Assembly (NCBI RefSeq): GCF_016587355.1
Contig: NZ_BNJF01000002.1
Location: forward strand, 806,001-870,000
Length of the DNA: 64,000 nucleotides
From: Ktedonospora formicarum
GTDB taxonomy: Bacteria > Chloroflexota > Ktedonobacteria > Ktedonobacterales > Ktedonobacteraceae
Direction: 5' to 3'
Part shown: piece after piece, positions 8,837 to 17,694 of the stretch
Layout of the letters: every line of letters starts with the position of its first letter
Position numbering within the stretch: position 1 is the first letter of the stretch
Position numbers and translations under genes: made by a program
The notes under the pieces: model-generated
The model's input: the letters and a program-made list of their open reading frames with translations, nothing else
Told to the model about the DNA's origin: nothing
Database searches by the model: none

Positions 8837-9487
8837 TCAGAACTCGATTCCCTTCTGCGCTTTGACACCCGCGTCGTAGTGATGTTTGATGTCCGTTATC
8901 TCCGAGACAGTATCAGCATACTCGACTAATTCGGGAATCGGATAACGACCCGTAATCACGATATGCATGCCTTCAGGTCTGTTATCAAGTACTTCTTGAA
9001 TCTCGCGCCATTCCAACCAGCCATATTTGAGGGTATATGTTAACTCATCGAGCACGATCAGATCATACTCTCCCGAAAGGATCTTTTGTTTACACAATTC
9101 CCATCCCTGACGTGCCAGCTCCTTATCATGCTCAATATCCTTGGAGAGCCAGGTAAAGCCGTCGCCAAGAGGATATATCTCGATCCCGACTTTGCGCGCC
9201 GCCTTCTCCTCTCCCCAATTCGCTGTGCGAGCCTTGATAAACTGAAGAATACATACGCGCAAGCCCTGACCCCAGGCACGGAAGAGCAGCCCTAGAGCCG
9301 CCGTCGTCTTCCCCTTCCCTTTGCCTGTATTCAGAATCACCAGCCCCTTCTTGATGGCGGTTTTAGCCCGCTCGCGCCTCGCGACATGGCTCGCTTTCTG
9401 CCTCTTGAGACGCTCCTCTTCACTTAGCTCCTCATCTTCTTCGGGATCGTATCCTTTCGTCTCCTTGATAACCTCATCTTCCGACAT
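8837..9487 (-). CDS. cobO: Cob(I)yrinic acid a,c-diamide adenosyltransferase, CobO/BtuR type
   Basis: About 216 residues from the ATG at 9487, which follows GAGGAG by 8 nt; the frame is open to 9556, but that longer start has no ribosome site. The P-loop ILNTGKGKGKTTAALGL, VCILQFIK, and YDLIVLDELTYTLKYGWL followed by VITGRYPIPELVEYAD identify the CobA/CobO/BtuR family, which adds the adenosyl group to the cobalt of corrinoids. An acidic, Lys-rich N-terminal extension of about 45 residues precedes the P-loop. It abuts the GTG of cbiB and sits in the run started by the riboswitch. Confidence 0.93.
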   Translation of the reverse strand: MSEDEVIKETKGYDPEEDEELSEEERLKRQKASHVARRERAKTAIKKGLVILNTGKGKGKTTAALGLLFRAWGQGLRVCILQFIKARTANWGEEKAARKVGIEIYPLGDGFTWLSKDIEHDKELARQGWELCKQKILSGEYDLIVLDELTYTLKYGWLEWREIQEVLDNRPEGMHIVITGRYPIPELVEYADTVSEITDIKHHYDAGVKAQKGIEF

Positions 9488-9600
9488 AATCTCACTCCTC
9501 TCTATGGTAAGATGGCGCGGAGAAGGTCTCCGCGCCTCTGGACTTCCGTCGTTCAAGGCATTTTCTACAAGAACTAGAGTACACTCGGATTAATAAGAAC

Positions 9601-10593
9601 TTAGATTGTGCCGGAACAGTAAGCGGGTAAAGTCTCTGTGAACTTATCAGGATGCACTACCTGTGCCAGACAGCGCAAACCCTGCACCAGCCTTGGGCCA
9701 GGTCTCTGCATAATATTAGAGTTAATATGATAGACCTTATGCGCTTTGATCGCCTCTACAGTTCCCCAGTTCGTGCGCTTATATACGCTCTCTGGGTTGC
9801 CTCCATACACGGGATCTTCCGTCAGAATAATAAACTGAGGATTGGCGCTGATAACAGACTCGTCAGTCACCTGTGGATAGCCTTCGTTGGCGGTATTGCT
9901 ATGAAAAATATTGGTCGCGCTGGCATCCTGAGCCAGTTCATCACCAAACGATCCCCCGCCAAAGACATAGGGCTTACCGGGAGTGCTGTCATCAACTTCT
10001 AGTAGCACCTTGGGCGAATCAGTGCCTGCTACCTTCTGCTTGATGTCCTGGCGCTCCTTTTTCAATTCAGTGACCAGCGAATTCGCTTTCTCTTCCGTAA
10101 AGGTCATCCGTCCAACAAGCTGAATCTGATCAAAGGTCTGGGTGAAATTTACTGTAGGCAGGTCAACAATGTTCGCCCCAAGATCCTTGAGCTTGCTATC
10201 ATATTCCTTTGTCAGGCCCCCACTGGAGAGCACAAGGTCAGGCTTAAGACCGATAATGCGTTCTACATCATAGCCGTTGGCGCTGGATACCTTGGGCAGC
10301 TTCGTGAGGTCAGCAGGATAGCTTGTAAAGGCGTCCACGCCTACAACCTTGCTTTGTAGTCCAAGAGCTCCCAGGATCTCACTCGTACTGGCGGTCAATG
10401 AGATGATACGCTGTGGAGCGGTCTTGGGCATTGTAATAGGCTTGCCATAATAGTCAAGCGCTGGTGCCTGTGTAGCAGTTGGTGTGTTAGTCCCATTTTG
10501 GGTGGCTGTAGCACCACCGCAAGCGGAGAGTAGCGCGCACAGCGCGACAAGCACCAGGGGTAACAGGCGTTGAGAGATGACACGGGTAGACAC
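9601..10593 (-). CDS. btuF: Corrinoid ABC transporter substrate-binding lipoprotein
   Basis: 330 residues. A lipoprotein signal peptide (LLPLVLVALCALLSACGG, lipobox LSAC) leads into a BtuF/FhuD-like periplasmic-binding fold: APQRIISLTASTSEILGALGL, GYDVERIIGLKPDLVLSS, and the closing W-rich helix with PGPRLVQGLRCLAQVVHP. It should capture vitamin B12 or cobinamide outside the cell. The GTG start at 10593 follows GGAGGAG. It is the first full gene after the cobalamin riboswitch. No BtuC permease or BtuD ATPase gene is in the window, so the rest of the transporter must be elsewhere. Confidence 0.88.
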   Translation of the reverse strand: MSTRVISQRLLPLVLVALCALLSACGGATATQNGTNTPTATQAPALDYYGKPITMPKTAPQRIISLTASTSEILGALGLQSKVVGVDAFTSYPADLTKLPKVSSANGYDVERIIGLKPDLVLSSGGLTKEYDSKLKDLGANIVDLPTVNFTQTFDQIQLVGRMTFTEEKANSLVTELKKERQDIKQKVAGTDSPKVLLEVDDSTPGKPYVFGGGSFGDELAQDASATNIFHSNTANEGYPQVTDESVISANPQFIILTEDPVYGGNPESVYKRTNWGTVEAIKAHKVYHINSNIMQRPGPRLVQGLRCLAQVVHPDKFTETLPAYCSGTI

Positions 10594-10744
10594 TAGTCGA
10601 ACTCCTCCAATATGTCACGATAGACAACAACATTGCCCGTTGGTCACCTCGCGTCCTTTGGAGATATGGGGAAGACATGGGAGAGTGTTTCGAATTATCA
10701 AGCGGCAAAGGCTCGATATCGCCTGTTCTCAATATTTCATCCAT
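10487..10744 (-). CDS. Possible leader ORF between riboswitch and btuF
   Basis: An 85-codon frame starting at an ATG (10744) behind AAAGGAG with 6-nt spacing, a better ribosome site than that of btuF. It overlaps the first ~107 bp of btuF in another frame, and the overlapping part does not look like a natural protein. Only the first ~50 codons could be a real leader peptide. It is reported because the start signal is strong; it may be fortuitous. Confidence 0.2.
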   Translation of the reverse strand: MDEILRTGDIEPLPLDNSKHSPMSSPYLQRTRGDQRAMLLSIVTYWRSSTSVYPCHLSTPVTPGACRAVRATLRLRWCYSHPKWD

Positions 10745-10781
10745 GTACTCGCTCCTTTGACGCGAAGGATAAGAGCTTTTA

Positions 10782-10978
<197 letters not shown>

Positions 10979-11100
10979 CCCAATGTACTTTTCTTTGCTA
11001 TAAGAAGCACTTACCAACACTACTGCACTCTAGCTTCCGCAAACCGTGTATATCAGCGAAGCAGCATCGATAATTGATAATATACAGCTTGGTCATTCTA

Positions 11101-11708
11101 TCACCAGGGATAGCTCGCCTGCAAATGCTTGAGTTCGATAGGCAGACCCGCCACTAGCAGGTAAGCCAGATCAGCTTCAGTCGCGATTCGCTGATTGATG
11201 CGCCCCAGGATATCGCGGTAGACGCGGCCCAGCGGCGTGTCAGGCACTAATCCCAACCCAACCTCATTCGAGACAATCAGCAGCGACTTGCTGTCAGGTA
11301 ATTCTTGTATAGCGCTCACAAGTCGCTCAACTTCTCGCGCGACCTCCTCGTTAAAGAGCTCTCCCGGTCGCGACATCTCACCATCAACATCAATAGAGCC
11401 ATCGCGGAAAAGCCAGTTCGTCAGCCAGAGTGTCATACAATCCAGTATGATTACATCCGCGACCTTTGCTCCCTGCCGCACAGCCGCAACCATATCTAGT
11501 GGCTCCTCAATGGTGAGCCAATTTGCAGGACGCTCAGTGCGGTGCCGCTCAATCCGCTCTCTCATCTCCTCATCGCCAGCCGTCGCCGTCGCGATAAACG
11601 CAACCGAGCGCCCACTCGTCCTCGCCAGGCGCTCAGCGAAGGCGCTTTTTCCGCTGCGTGCCCACCAAGAATGAGCATCAGGTGCGGGCTCAGACCCTGT
11701 CCAGTCAT
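11101..11708 (-). pseudogene. cobU: Adenosylcobinamide kinase / adenosylcobinamide-phosphate guanylyltransferase, frameshifted near its P-loop
   Basis: The body matches CobU: ARSGKSAFAERLA, VAFIATATAGDEEMRERIERH, VIILDCMTLWLTNWL, IVSNEVGLGLVPDTPLGRVY. The expected start MLILGG lies in a different frame: reading from an ATG at 11708, behind GGAGG, gives MTGQGLSPHLMLILGG. One additional G at 11661-11663 would join this to ARSGKS and rebuild the canonical GGARSGKS P-loop. As written, the long frame to 11727 has a garbled N-terminus. The enzyme phosphorylates adenosylcobinamide and then makes adenosylcobinamide-GDP for CobS. Real mutation or undercalled G run. Confidence 0.85.
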
Positions 11709-11975
11709 TTATACCGATCCTCCACATTTATCATAAGTTGCTCATTATCGTACCACGGATCACTCCTTAAGGACCTGTAACTCCTCACGCTTAAATCCCA
11801 CACAAAAATGACGCCAAAAGCGCATCACAGCCGTAATAATAAGCAGGATATACTGATAAATATCACCTCGTCTATGTAATTAATGAACCCTTTTTGCTGA
11901 ATATGGGAGACCTACCCAAAGCAACGTGTGAGAAGTGCTCACCCACCATTCTAAAATTGAGAGGACATTACCTGG

Positions 11976-12617
11976 ATGTTAGGACACAGCCATATGCTCT
12001 TCAGCGCGGCGGCAGCTATCGCTCTCAACTCCCTTGTTGACGCCACGACTCACTTCTCGCTGTCAGGGGCCCCTCTGGCTCTGAACAACGCTGGCGCGCT
12101 AAATCCTCTGGCCCCACACCCGCTTAGCACAACAGACCTGCTCTTCAAAATGGTCTTCTACAGCGGCATTATCATTGGTGCTCTCCTACCTGACATTGAC
12201 CATCCCCAAAGCAGCATTAGCCGACTTATTCTGCTACCCAGGCCCATCGTCAAAAAATACTTCAAGCATCGAACCCTGACACATAGCCTCTTCGGTATCC
12301 TACTAGCTGTGGTTTTCTGGGGGCTAGTCATCTCGCTTGCCATCTTTGGGCTCACAAAGGCTGGTATAGAACTTGATCCTGTGAATATTCGCGCAACCTA
12401 TACCTTCTATGCTGCGGTCATGATCGGTTGTGTGCTTCACAGTATCGAGGATACCATGACCGTCGCAGGAGTTCCCTGGCTCTATCCCTTCTATCAGAAG
12501 AGCCAACGCATCCCCCTTGTTAGTTTCCGCACTGGAGGCAAAGTTGAGTACATCGTTGTTCTGGTCGCGCTCGCACTCGTCAGCTTTGGCCTCTACGCTC
12601 AGGTCCTAATTCTCTAG
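11976..12617 (+). CDS. YdjM-like membrane-bound metal-dependent hydrolase
   Basis: 213 residues with four or five membrane segments. The motifs HSHMLFSAAAA, LLPDIDHPQSSISR and HRTLTHSLFG (His and Asp metal ligands) and the distal GCVLHSIEDTMT are those of the YdjM/DUF457 inner-membrane hydrolase family. The natural substrate of this family is not known. It is the only plus-strand gene inside the cobalamin region and is transcribed away from cobU. The 267-bp gap to cobU must hold both promoters; no clear operator was seen in it. Confidence 0.8.
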   Translation: MLGHSHMLFSAAAAIALNSLVDATTHFSLSGAPLALNNAGALNPLAPHPLSTTDLLFKMVFYSGIIIGALLPDIDHPQSSISRLILLPRPIVKKYFKHRTLTHSLFGILLAVVFWGLVISLAIFGLTKAGIELDPVNIRATYTFYAAVMIGCVLHSIEDTMTVAGVPWLYPFYQKSQRIPLVSFRTGGKVEYIVVLVALALVSFGLYAQVLIL

Positions 12618-12644
12618 CCGGGTCGCCCGCTAGCTCATACAGAT

Positions 12645-12685
12645 CAGGGGGTGAGGGTGTACATTAAGCACACCTTCACCCCCTG
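12645..12685. terminator. Bidirectional hairpin between convergent genes
   Basis: CAGGGGGTGA-g-GGTGT (12645-12660) pairs with ACACC-t-TCACCCCCTG (12670-12685): a 15-bp stem with one mismatch, between the convergent YdjM-like and DinB-like genes. There is no strong T run on either side. Confidence 0.6.
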
Positions 12686-12786
12686 ACTCTCTACAAAGCG
12701 CTTTAGCACTTGTAGTAGTATGCAGATATCTTGAGCTTCTTAATATGTAGACATTGAGCTTTAGCCAATGCCATGCCTCTAAAATC

Positions 12787-13311
12787 TCACGATTTTGAAG
12801 CGCCAACCTCATGGTCATAAAAGAAAGAACGCCAACCACCGCAGTTGAGCATAAGAGGTTGCATAAGCGCCCGTTCAGCCTGAATGGTATGATTCAAATC
12901 ATGAGCAGCCCATGTATGGAGCATCTCTGCCAGTGTCACGGTCCCAAACTTGGGATGTTGTACCGTCCGTTTTAGGTCTTCATCCCGCACTTGTTCGATC
13001 TTAACCAGATTTTCCTGGCGAAGTTGTACAAAAGCGGTTGCCAGTTCTTCAGGTGTCTGAACATCAATGTCCGCATGCCGCTGGTGCGGATCAAAATTTT
13101 CAAAATCCTGCCCTGCTAGAAACGACTGAAAGCGTACAGGGAAGAGCGATCGCTCTGCGACCACTAAATGCTGTAAGCAGTTGAGCGCCGACCACTCTCC
13201 AGCGACTGGTGGACGTGTCAGCACATCAGCGGGAAGTACGCTAATTAACCGCTGCCAGCGTTCTGGTGTGGTGGAGAGAATAGCCGACACGTGCTCTAAC
13301 TCAGTATGCAA
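12787..13311 (-). CDS. DinB-superfamily protein
   Basis: About 174 residues. The four-helix DinB/YfiT-like fold is indicated by GEWSALNCLQHLVVAERSLF in the middle and HTWAAHDLNHTIQAERAL near the end; His residues in these helices are the usual metal ligands. Family members include thiol-dependent transferases and many uncharacterised metal proteins. The frame is open to 13332, but AAGGAGG lies inside that extension and points to the TTG at 13311 (spacing 6). It is downstream of cobS by 45 bp on the same strand and may share its transcript, without an evident role in cobalamin synthesis. Confidence 0.75.
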   Translation of the reverse strand: MHTELEHVSAILSTTPERWQRLISVLPADVLTRPPVAGEWSALNCLQHLVVAERSLFPVRFQSFLAGQDFENFDPHQRHADIDVQTPEELATAFVQLRQENLVKIEQVRDEDLKRTVQHPKFGTVTLAEMLHTWAAHDLNHTIQAERALMQPLMLNCGGWRSFFYDHEVGASKS

Positions 13312-13355
13312 TAAGGACCTCCTTCTATCCAATCCAAAGTCTCATCAATTACATC

Positions 13356-14465
13356 CTAAATGAGCGCCAGGAGGAAGAGAAGTACGACCTCTGTCATCTC
13401 CTCTATCGCTCCATAGCTATCTCCTGTCAATCCACCTATCATAGCGCCGATGCCATTCCCCAGCAATAGAGCGCAGATGATCGCGCACACCCATACCAGA
13501 ACACCTATCGCTACTCCCATCCAACCCGCCAGCCAGAAGCCGGCAATCAACACAACGACCACCGAGATCACTCCAGCTAGAAGTAACTGATTACGGGTTA
13601 TCGCTTGCCGATACGTCGCGCCCAGACCGCCAGGGCGGGCACTTGGGAAGACAAAGATCGCGAAGAGCATCGCCCAGCGCGCCGAGACTAGTGTGAGCAA
13701 GAGTGAGGGGATCAGGTGCTCCCCTGGAATGCTGCCCAGAAACGCCCATTTGAGCAGGAGAACACAGATCGCGCTGAGAACACCAAAGCTTCCCACACGA
13801 CTATCCTTCATGATCTCAAGCTTATTTTCGCGTGTCTTTCCCCCAAACAATCCATCACATGAGTCCATCAATCCATCCAGGTGCAAGCCACCTGTCAGGA
13901 TGACAATGCCGACGACACTGAGCGCAGTGACAGCAAGGTAAGGCAGGCGCAGACCTAATAGCCACGTTATCAGCCATAACAACAAGCTAAAGATTAGCCC
14001 TACAAACGGAAAATATCCTCCACCAATCCTCGTAATAGGCACGCCCTGCGGCCCCGGCTTCTGACCCCAACTCGTCGGAATAGGCAGAATTGAGAGAAAG
14101 CGTATAGCCGCTACAAGTTCAGCAAATTGCTCGCTTAAGGAGGTATTTGCCAGAAAAGCAGGCGTTTGTATTGGCCTCGCTCCCCCCTGTGGCCCTACAC
14201 CATGCGTCGCCTGGGGACTACCGGGCGCGACGCCACCCACTGGACTATGTATATGAGCCCGTGGCCCTACCTCTTCTGGCTGCTTGCTACCCGCAGATCC
14301 ATACCATGTATTACCCTCACCTGTAGGATCAGGCTTTAATATGGGTCGCTTTGGGCGATACGGGGTACGCCCTCGTTCTGGCTCACCGTTTTGGTGTGCT
14401 TGCACACGCTCGGTTGACTCCTCAGAGATATACTTCTCTCGATCAGGTTGTGGATCCTGCTTCAT
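13356..14465 (-). CDS. cobS: Adenosylcobinamide-GDP ribazoletransferase with a long N-terminal extension
   Basis: 369 residues. The C-terminal ~255 are CobS (cobalamin synthase): FLSILPIP near the start of the domain, GGYFPFVGLIFSLLLWL, TGGLHLDGLMDSCDGLFGG with the Asp-rich metal site, IMKDSRVGSFGVL, then several membrane helices. It joins alpha-ribazole to adenosylcobinamide-GDP. The first ~110 residues are polar, Pro/Gly-rich and unlike the family; they look disordered. The start at 14465 follows AAAGGAAA, and it begins 3 bp after the cobC stop, so the two are co-transcribed. Confidence 0.92.
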   Translation of the reverse strand: MKQDPQPDREKYISEESTERVQAHQNGEPERGRTPYRPKRPILKPDPTGEGNTWYGSAGSKQPEEVGPRAHIHSPVGGVAPGSPQATHGVGPQGGARPIQTPAFLANTSLSEQFAELVAAIRFLSILPIPTSWGQKPGPQGVPITRIGGGYFPFVGLIFSLLLWLITWLLGLRLPYLAVTALSVVGIVILTGGLHLDGLMDSCDGLFGGKTRENKLEIMKDSRVGSFGVLSAICVLLLKWAFLGSIPGEHLIPSLLLTLVSARWAMLFAIFVFPSARPGGLGATYRQAITRNQLLLAGVISVVVVLIAGFWLAGWMGVAIGVLVWVCAIICALLLGNGIGAMIGGLTGDSYGAIEEMTEVVLLFLLALI

Positions 14466-14468
14466 GCA

Positions 14469-15212
14469 CTATTTATTTCCTTTCTTTTCCGATACTACTC
14501 CAAATACTCTTGATGCGACATCGCTATTTTGCTCATTTAATAGTACAAGTGTCGCGAATAACGAGGTGCCATCCCAAAACAGATCTACGGCGCTCAGCGA
14601 ACCAGGTTCCAGACGCAACTGCCATTGATACTCCATAGGCCAGTTCAGCAGTTTGCACAGAAGAGCGCGTAATGGCCCCCCATGACTCACAAGCGTGTAC
14701 TGTATTGATCCATTTTCCACATTACGCTCTTGTTCTTGACTCATAACATCAGCTAGGATGACCCTCCATCCCTCGTCTATGCGTTGTAGTAATTGTGGAA
14801 AACTCTCTCCTCCTGGAGGTGCTATCTCTAGAGGTTTCTGAAAGAAGCCTTTCTCCGCTGGAAAACGGGTACGGATTTCCTCGTAGGTAAGACCTTCCCA
14901 CGCGCCAAAATTGAGCTCTCTCCATTGTGCCGTGTATTGAACCTCAATTCGTTCTGACGCGTTTTCAAGTATGATGCTGGCGGTATTTTTCGCGCGCAGA
15001 GAATCGCTACAGTACATCTTGATCAGTCTAGCATCCCGCAGACGGTGAGCCAGCCAGCGCGCCTGAACACCACCTGACGTTGAAAGCGGCGGATCGCTCC
15101 ATCCGCAGTAACGCCCCTGCTCATTCAGGGATGTTGTACCATGCCTTACCAGCCACAAGCGCCACGGTCGCCGTAAACCTTCCGCCGCGCTTTGCGCTCC
15201 ATCACTATCCAT
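14469..15212 (-). CDS. cobC: Histidine phosphatase, probable alpha-ribazole phosphatase
   Basis: 247 residues of the phosphoglycerate-mutase-like histidine phosphatase family. The RHG motif is LWLVRHGTTSLNEQGRYCGW (phospho-accepting His), and the second His is in YTLVSHGGPLRALL; WRELNFGAWEGLTYEEI is typical of CobC-like enzymes. Placement immediately before cobS supports dephosphorylation of alpha-ribazole phosphate or cobalamin phosphate. The start follows AGGAG by 6 nt. A short Ser/Asp-rich C-terminal tail ends in a basic GNK. Confidence 0.85.
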   Translation of the reverse strand: MDSDGAQSAAEGLRRPWRLWLVRHGTTSLNEQGRYCGWSDPPLSTSGGVQARWLAHRLRDARLIKMYCSDSLRAKNTASIILENASERIEVQYTAQWRELNFGAWEGLTYEEIRTRFPAEKGFFQKPLEIAPPGGESFPQLLQRIDEGWRVILADVMSQEQERNVENGSIQYTLVSHGGPLRALLCKLLNWPMEYQWQLRLEPGSLSAVDLFWDGTSLFATLVLLNEQNSDVASRVFGVVSEKKGNK

Positions 15213-15252
15213 CTTCGTCTCCTACCTTTTTGACGAAAAGCTCCTCTTCTAT

Positions 15253-15900
15253 CTATAAAACTTGCGAGCTAACTTCGGTCAATCGTGTCTTTGCTAAATT
15301 CTCCTCAATAATCTCTCTCAAGCCGGTGAAAGAGAGGGCGATCGATTGCCCCTCTTTTGTTAAGAGGAACACACGTTGCGCTGGTGGGATGTGATAACGT
15401 TCATATAACTCTTCCTTTTGGGAACGTAACTCGTGTATCTCGTCCCAGCGCAAGACTATATGAGCCCTACTCACACCCTTAAGCCAGACAATACCTTCCA
15501 CACAGACATACACTCGCTCACGAATAAACAGCTCTCCCGTAACCTTGCATAATACGATGAATGCGCTCACACTCAACACGGTGCCAAAAAATAAGAGTAA
15601 CCAGCACCACGCATGCGACCGCGCCCAGATCGCCAGATCAATTACACTACCATCAGTTTCAAATACCGCATCATAGCGCGTGAATGGCCCCAGGACATAG
15701 AAACTGCCCTCTCGCTCACCGAAATAATAAAATAGAAGTGGGAAGCCATACAATAACAGCTGATACCCACCATACAAACCAGAGAGAGAAAGGGTCAGGC
15801 CAGTTAATGTTCTTAGCCATCCTCGCCGATAACACACCTGGGGCGCACCTAAATGATAGCTCTTCGCTAATTGATATGCCTCAGATGGCAAAAGCTGCAT
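15253..15900 (-). CDS. Uncharacterised membrane protein with a PH-like C-terminal region
   Basis: 215 residues, not confidently recognised. Two hydrophobic segments are visible (about 29-58 and 95-121). The C-terminal half (VYVCVEGIVWLKGVSRAHIV, LRWDEIHELRS, VFLLTKEGQSIALSFTGL) has the alternating pattern of the bacterial PH-domain-like membrane proteins. A strong AAAGGAGG lies 8 nt before the ATG at 15900. It precedes cobC by 40 bp on the same strand and is likely first in that transcript; a role in cobalamin metabolism is not indicated by the sequence. Confidence 0.6.
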   Translation of the reverse strand: MQLLPSEAYQLAKSYHLGAPQVCYRRGWLRTLTGLTLSLSGLYGGYQLLLYGFPLLFYYFGEREGSFYVLGPFTRYDAVFETDGSVIDLAIWARSHAWCWLLLFFGTVLSVSAFIVLCKVTGELFIRERVYVCVEGIVWLKGVSRAHIVLRWDEIHELRSQKEELYERYHIPPAQRVFLLTKEGQSIALSFTGLREIIEENLAKTRLTEVSSQVL

Positions 15901-16165
15901 TTCCTTTGCCTCCTTTAATCAAACCATTTTTCACTTTCCCTCCACCATCTCTTGTGTACAACTACACTATAACATAGACAGATTCTAATCCTGACACTCT
16001 CTTCAGGTTTTAAGAACAAAGGCCCAGAGCGCTGTTATAATGCTCATAGCAACTAACCAGATTCTAATTGACAATACGCCAGCCTTGTATAAACTTGGCA
16101 GTATAAGTACTATAGAACGAGTAGCATAGTCCAAAACATAGCATAGTGGGGAGTTGATTTTAGCC

Positions 16166-16840
16166 ATGCACCCAGAAACCATGCGCGTCATCTCGGTAAA
16201 TGTAGGCCAGCCACGCATAATCCAGTGGGGAGGCAAAGAATTTCAAACGAGTATCTATAAATATCCCACCCAGGGACGGGTAGCTGTCACAAAAATGAAC
16301 CTCGATGGCGATCGGCAAAGCGATCTAAAAAATCATGGGGGAGCGGATAAGGCTGTATACGCCTACCCTTCAATTCATTATCCCTACTGGCAACATGAAC
16401 TAGCACGCGAACAACTTCCCTGGGGATCCTTTGGCGAGAATCTTACACTCTCGGGAGTGCACGAACATGAGGTCAGAATCGGGGATATTTTCCGCATTGG
16501 CAATGCGACCTTCAAGGTCACCCAGCCACGCACACCTTGCTATAAGCTCGAAGCACGTCTGGAGCGTCCCAACTTTATTAAGCGCTTTCAGGAAAGCGAG
16601 CGGGTTGGCTTCTATCTCTCGGTACTTGAAGAGGGTGATATAGCCACCAATGATACCATGACTCTTTTGGAACGTGATGAGACAAGCATGACTGTCGCCG
16701 AGGTCGCAGCGGTCATTGGCGATAAAAGTAATCTTACAGCACTCCAACGTGCTGCCGAGTTGCGCCACTTCTCGCCTTCTTTACGTGCGCACTTCGCGAG
16801 AATCTTGCGTAACCAGGAACAGAAAAGCATTAATGCCTGA
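16166..16840 (+). CDS. MOSC-domain protein, YiiM type
   Basis: About 225 residues from the ATG at 16166, behind GGGGAG; an in-frame TTG at 16154 is less likely. The MOSC domain has the conserved NHGGADKAVYAYPSIHYPYW segment, GSFGENLTLSG, GDIFRIGNATFKVTQPRTPC with the conserved Cys, then a C-terminal three-helix extension as in YiiM. MOSC proteins bind the molybdenum cofactor, and YiiM-type proteins detoxify N-hydroxylated compounds with it. Monocistronic, with a long palindromic terminator shared with the convergent SDR gene. Confidence 0.88.
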   Translation: MHPETMRVISVNVGQPRIIQWGGKEFQTSIYKYPTQGRVAVTKMNLDGDRQSDLKNHGGADKAVYAYPSIHYPYWQHELAREQLPWGSFGENLTLSGVHEHEVRIGDIFRIGNATFKVTQPRTPCYKLEARLERPNFIKRFQESERVGFYLSVLEEGDIATNDTMTLLERDETSMTVAEVAAVIGDKSNLTALQRAAELRHFSPSLRAHFARILRNQEQKSINA

Positions 16841-16857
16841 CCTTTTCATTACCAGAA

Positions 16858-16913
16858 AAAAGAGTGGGTCCAGAGGGCAGTTCGCGCGAACTGCCCTCTG
16901 GACCCACTCTTTT
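16858..16913. terminator. Bidirectional terminator, 56-bp perfect palindrome
   Basis: Positions 16858-16913 form one uninterrupted palindrome centred at 16885/16886 (core AGTTCGCGCGAACT), flanked by A and T runs on the two sides, so it has a U-tail in both directions. It sits between the MOSC gene (+) and the SDR gene (-). Confidence 0.85.
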
Positions 16914-16947
16914 AACAAAAACTCTTAGAGTCCGCCAGTATTATGCA

Positions 16948-17694
16948 TCAGCCCCCATCAATAACGAAGGTTGAGCCTGTAACGTACTCAGCCGCATCAG
17001 AAGCCAGGTATAGCGCCAGATGTGCCACTTCTTCCGGCTGCCCCAGGCGCTGAAGAGGAATCTCATTCAGAAGCGCCTTATATTTTGTAGGATCAGCCTT
17101 TACATCGGCATTAATTGGGGTATCGATTGCCCCTGATGCAATATTATTGACAGTAATATTATGCTTAGCCAGTTCCAGACATATCGTACGTGTCAGCATT
17201 CTTACGCCCCCCTTAGCACAACAATAGGGTGTGTTCTCAGGCATAGGCAGGTCCTCATGCACTGATGAGATATTGATGATACGCCCACGAATATTCTGTT
17301 TGACCATCTCACGCGCCGCCGCCTGCGCGCAGAAAAATACGCCCTTGAGATCAACATCTATGACACGGTCAAATTGCTCTTCGGTCACGTTTAGAAAGGG
17401 GCTCTGGATCTTCATACCTGCATTGTTAACCAGGATATCCAGGCGACCAAACTGCTCGACGGTATGCGCTACCAACTCGGTAACCTGCTGAAGCTGCGAT
17501 ACATCCGCTTGATGCACCAGGCAGGTTCCTCCTTGCCCCTCGATCATACTCTTCACTTCAGCTGCCTTATCTTCATTGCGCACATAATTAATAACGACAT
17601 CCGCGCCTTCCCGGGCAAATAATAGTGCAATAGCTCTTCCAATTCCACTATCAGAGCCTGTTACAAGTGCGACCTTTCGCTCTAATAATCCCAT
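16948..17694 (-). CDS. Short-chain dehydrogenase/reductase (glucose 1-dehydrogenase / FabG-like)
   Basis: 248 residues, classical SDR. Cofactor motif TGSDSGIGRAIA near residue 13, DVSQ at about 64, NNAG at about 90, catalytic Ser in IINISSVHE, and the active-site pair YCCAKGG (YxxxK) near 156. The C-terminus YVTGSTFVIDGG is standard. It is an NAD(P)-dependent oxidoreductase; the N-terminal VINYVRNEDKAAEV favours NADP, but substrate is not readable. The ATG follows AAAGG. It stands alone, convergent with the MOSC gene. Confidence 0.9.
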   Translation of the reverse strand: MGLLERKVALVTGSDSGIGRAIALLFAREGADVVINYVRNEDKAAEVKSMIEGQGGTCLVHQADVSQLQQVTELVAHTVEQFGRLDILVNNAGMKIQSPFLNVTEEQFDRVIDVDLKGVFFCAQAAAREMVKQNIRGRIINISSVHEDLPMPENTPYCCAKGGVRMLTRTICLELAKHNITVNNIASGAIDTPINADVKADPTKYKALLNEIPLQRLGQPEEVAHLALYLASDAAEYVTGSTFVIDGG

